A stretch of 64,000 bases of DNA, taken from Cohnella rhizoplanae (GTDB lineage: Bacteria; Bacillota; Bacilli; Paenibacillales; Paenibacillaceae). The translations under genes and the position numbers were made by a program. The stretch spans positions 1 through 64,000 of the forward strand of contig NZ_CAOJCN010000005.1 in NCBI RefSeq assembly GCF_948329515.1, in the 5' to 3' direction. The notes under the pieces are model-generated. The model worked only from the letters and a program-made list of their open reading frames with translations. It was not told where the DNA came from and ran no database searches. This document shows, in pieces, positions 61,853-64,000 of the stretch (its first letter is position 1; the number at the start of each line of letters is the position of its first letter).

Positions 61853-62295
61853 TTGGACGCCTCCTCGATCCATCGGTTAATGGTCAATCCGTATCGCTGA
61901 AGTCTCACGCCCGCCCACATCAGCAGCGAAGGCACGGCGAAGAACCAGAACGTCCCCTCCGGCCTCGGCGAGAAGCCGCAGATCGACGATAGGGCGAACG
62001 CATACATGTTGTATCCCAAAAAAATCATCCAGTGAAAGCCCATCATGCCGGGAAACGCCCAGAAATACAGCCCCATCGCCAAGCCGATCATGCTGGGCGC
62101 GCCGGCCGAGTACAGACTCCATGCACCGGATCTGATAGGTCTGAGCAGCTTGTAGCCCAAGACGACATATCCTGCGAACGATGCGGTCATGACGAGAGCG
62201 AGGGAAAACGCCGCCGGACTCGACAGGTAAAAGGGAATGGCGGCCATCGAAATGCCCAAGTGCAAGGCCAGGGAAAGCAAGAGATTGCGCAGCAT
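61849..62295 (-). CDS. Unknown four-helix membrane protein
   Basis: This 148-residue protein has four predicted transmembrane helices (about 6-24, 28-48, 62-82 and 88-108), with a possible fifth near 118-134. I recognise no family. AAGGGGG lies upstream of the ATG at 62295. It forms a two-gene operon with the small helix-hairpin-helix protein. Confidence 0.72.
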   Translation of the reverse strand: MLRNLLLSLALHLGISMAAIPFYLSSPAAFSLALVMTASFAGYVVLGYKLLRPIRSGAWSLYSAGAPSMIGLAMGLYFWAFPGMMGFHWMIFLGYNMYAFALSSICGFSPRPEGTFWFFAVPSLLMWAGVRLQRYGLTINRWIEEASK

Positions 62296-62485
62296 AGCTT
62301 CGCCCCCTTCACCCATGAGACTCGTGCCCGACTGCTTTCATCTTAACTTGATTTACATTTTTCTTCCATACATAATCTTCGCGCGCCTTATTCCGACAAT
62401 CGCATGGCAACCTCTTCTCGATGCGATTCGTCTAACTACTTGAAGGATAAACTACTACCACCATGAAGAAACGGAGATGAATCGT

Positions 62486-63784
62486 ATGTCGACCACTTTA
62501 ACCTCTAAATGGCTCAGCCTCCTGCTGGCCTCGTTCATACTCGCCGTGCCGCTGACCGCATGCGGCAGCACGCAGGCTGCCGACGGCGGCTCGCAAGCCA
62601 CCGCCACTACCTCTCCCGCCGCTACCGCTTCGGCCTCGCCGACGTCGTCCGCGACCGGCGCAGGCGCAGCCTCGCCGTCCGCCATTCCGGCGCAGACGGC
62701 CTCGGCCGAGCCGACCGCCTCGCCATCCCCATCGCCGACCACGGTCGCATCGAACCCGCAAACCGTCGTCCTGGGCACGCCGACCGCGCTGCGAATGGCC
62801 GACTTCAAGCATGGCTGGGCAGGCGGCGCCGGCTGGATTGCCAGAACCGACGACGGCGGCAAGACCTGGAGGACGCAGTTCAAGCAAAAGTATGAAGTGC
62901 AGCAGATCTTCGCCCTGAACGAACAGAAGGCTTGGGCCACCCTCGATACCGGCGACGCCAAGTCCGTCAAGCTCGTGAAGACAACGGACGGCGGCAAGAC
63001 CTGGAGCGAAGCCGGTCAAGCGCCGGGCCACGACTTCGTGCATTTTGTCAGCGACAAAGAAGCATTCAGCGGCCAATGGACGACGACCGACGGCGGCAAG
63101 ACGTGGAAGGCGCTCCAGGTGCCTGAAGGCCAGGTGGGCGAAGTATACTTCCATGACCGGAACAACGGCTGGGCCGTGACGCAAGCGGCAGGCAAGAAGT
63201 TCAGCTTCCTGCGCACCAAGGACGGCGGGAAGTCCTGGCAGTCCGTCTACTCCAAGGCTTGGGAAGAACCGTTGAACGGAGCCGTCATCCGCTCGGCCGG
63301 CCAGAACGATGCATGGATCGAGCTTATCGGGGGTTCGGGCATGTCGCAAACCTCGTACTCGCTGTTCCACACGGCGGATGGCGGCAAGAGCTGGCAGCCC
63401 GTCGTCGCCAACAGTACGGCCGGCGCCGGACCCGCGCCCGGCTTCAAGACGGACGACAAGAGCGTGCCGTCCAACGCAGGCAGCAAGCCGGGCACCCTCT
63501 ACGTCGTGGACACGAAGACGGCGTTCCTGGGCGGCCAATGCCCTGCGTGCGACAACGGAAACACCCTCGGCTACACGACGGACGGCGGCAAAACGTGGGT
63601 CAACGACAAGCCGCAGCTGCCGGGCTACGGCAAGCAGCTGATCGCGGCGGCGGATGCGAAGCATGTATGGTGGATCCTCACCGACGCCGATAACCCATCC
63701 GTCATGTACACGTCGACGGACAGCGGCGCGCACTGGACCAAGGCGCACTCGTTCGCGAAGCCGAATAGCGGCGCGGCAAAGTAA
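62486..63784 (+). CDS. YCF48/BNR-repeat lipoprotein
   Basis: This 432-residue lipoprotein has a signal peptide ending in the lipobox LTAC (about Cys26). A long Ala/Ser/Thr/Pro linker (to about residue 90) and a beta-propeller follow. The propeller is marked by repeated Asp-Gly-Gly-Lys-Thr/Ser-Trp motifs (RTDDGGKTW, KTTDGGKTW, TTDGGKTW, TKDGGKSW, HTADGGKSW, YTTDGGKTW), as in YCF48-like and sialidase-type proteins. It sits on the outer membrane face; its ligand is unknown. Start: ATG at 62486, nine bases after GGAG; an ATG at 62477 touches that site. Confidence 0.9.
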   Translation: MSTTLTSKWLSLLLASFILAVPLTACGSTQAADGGSQATATTSPAATASASPTSSATGAGAASPSAIPAQTASAEPTASPSPSPTTVASNPQTVVLGTPTALRMADFKHGWAGGAGWIARTDDGGKTWRTQFKQKYEVQQIFALNEQKAWATLDTGDAKSVKLVKTTDGGKTWSEAGQAPGHDFVHFVSDKEAFSGQWTTTDGGKTWKALQVPEGQVGEVYFHDRNNGWAVTQAAGKKFSFLRTKDGGKSWQSVYSKAWEEPLNGAVIRSAGQNDAWIELIGGSGMSQTSYSLFHTADGGKSWQPVVANSTAGAGPAPGFKTDDKSVPSNAGSKPGTLYVVDTKTAFLGGQCPACDNGNTLGYTTDGGKTWVNDKPQLPGYGKQLIAAADAKHVWWILTDADNPSVMYTSTDSGAHWTKAHSFAKPNSGAAK

Positions 63785-63796
63785 TTTAAGGTGCGC

Positions 63797-63848
63797 AAAA
63801 AAGAAGCATCCCCGCTCGCGTTGACGAGCTGCGGGATGCTTCTTTTTT
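63797..63848. terminator. Bidirectional terminator
   Basis: AAAAAAGAAGCATCCC and its complement GGGATGCTTCTTTTTT form a 16-bp stem between two convergent genes. Confidence 0.95.
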
Positions 63849-63867
63849 GCAACCCTTCATGCCGGCA

Positions 63868-64000
63868 TTACCGGGCTTCGCATTCCTTCGGCTCCACAGG
63901 ACCTGTCTCCTTGCGCGCTCTTCTCGAAGCGAGCAGCATCCCCGCGATTCCGAGCAGCACGCCGACGTTGATCGCGAGATCCGCCAGATTCATGATGCCT
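63868..64000 (-). CDS. lspA: Signal peptidase II (LspA)-like protein, C-terminal fragment at window edge
   Basis: The last 43 codons of a minus-strand gene are present. IMNLADLAINVGVLLGIAGM resembles the final conserved segment of signal peptidase II, in which the Asn-x-Ala-Asp aspartate is catalytic and the rest is the last transmembrane helix. A charged tail (RRARKE) ends the protein. LspA cleaves signal peptides of lipoproteins. The rest of the gene lies beyond the window. Confidence 0.62.
   Translation of the reverse strand, partial: GIMNLADLAINVGVLLGIAGMLLASRRARKETGPVEPKECEAR

Noticed and set aside
1-64000. tRNA, rRNA, insertion sequence or prophage genes
   Set aside because: No cloverleaf ends, rRNA-like segments, transposase, integrase or phage structural proteins were recognised.

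Overview
The window looks like chromosome from a GC-rich, spore-forming, surface-layer Firmicute of the family Paenibacillaceae (Cohnella or Paenibacillus type). Supporting signs are proteins with three SLH domains, a thermolysin-family protease, YesM/YesN two-component genes beside LplB/YtcP-type sugar permeases, a ROK-type XylR, and several Firmicute housekeeping genes (yneF, a ygaC-like gene, a bacilliredoxin). No rRNA, tRNA, prophage, insertion sequence or CRISPR-Cas locus was seen. Gene starts were chosen by ribosome-binding site, so many are shorter than the longest open frame.

Layout. 1-18 kb: IclR regulator, alpha/beta hydrolase, a long SodF-like superoxide dismutase, a secreted M4 protease, a 2785-residue SLH surface protein, a membrane diguanylate cyclase, a Gfo/Idh/MocA dehydrogenase and a GNAT acetyltransferase. 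18-30 kb: housekeeping genes (folE, yneF, an HD-GYP-like protein, queG-sipS-ygaC, sodA, mutY with an AraC regulator, cytochrome c, nadE-acpS, bacilliredoxin, sensor kinase). 31-41 kb: YtfP-like flavoprotein, an EcsAB-like ABC pair, the xylose operon (xylA-xylB divergent from xylR, with a clear operator) and fucU. 41-53 kb: Rrf2 regulator, a YesMN two-component system with a translationally coupled solute-binding lipoprotein, a sugar ABC importer (two permeases and a second binding protein) and an MFS exporter. 53-64 kb: TlpA/ResA-like thioredoxin, quinone-oxidoreductase-like enzyme, YhhQ-type queuosine-precursor transporter with a probable preQ1 riboswitch, a second SLH protein, a MalT-like LuxR regulator, two small unknown proteins, a YCF48-like lipoprotein and the end of an lspA-like gene.

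The most unusual signal is a family of six intergenic tandem arrays (near 0.1, 32.8, 40.5, 51.5, 55.1 and 61.5 kb). Each has a unit of 51 or 52 bp and one inverted repeat per unit. Arrays at distant loci share the same inverted-repeat arms but have different, locally homogenised linkers. All lie just beyond gene 3' ends, often between convergent genes and in three cases beyond a recognisable terminator. The period is close to five helical turns, which would put every palindrome on the same DNA face. I do not recognise this family.

Functional themes: uptake and use of plant sugars (xylose genes, YesMN-controlled importer, MalT-like regulator), cell-surface and secreted proteins, queuosine salvage and synthesis (queG plus the riboswitch-controlled transporter) and cyclic-di-GMP signalling.
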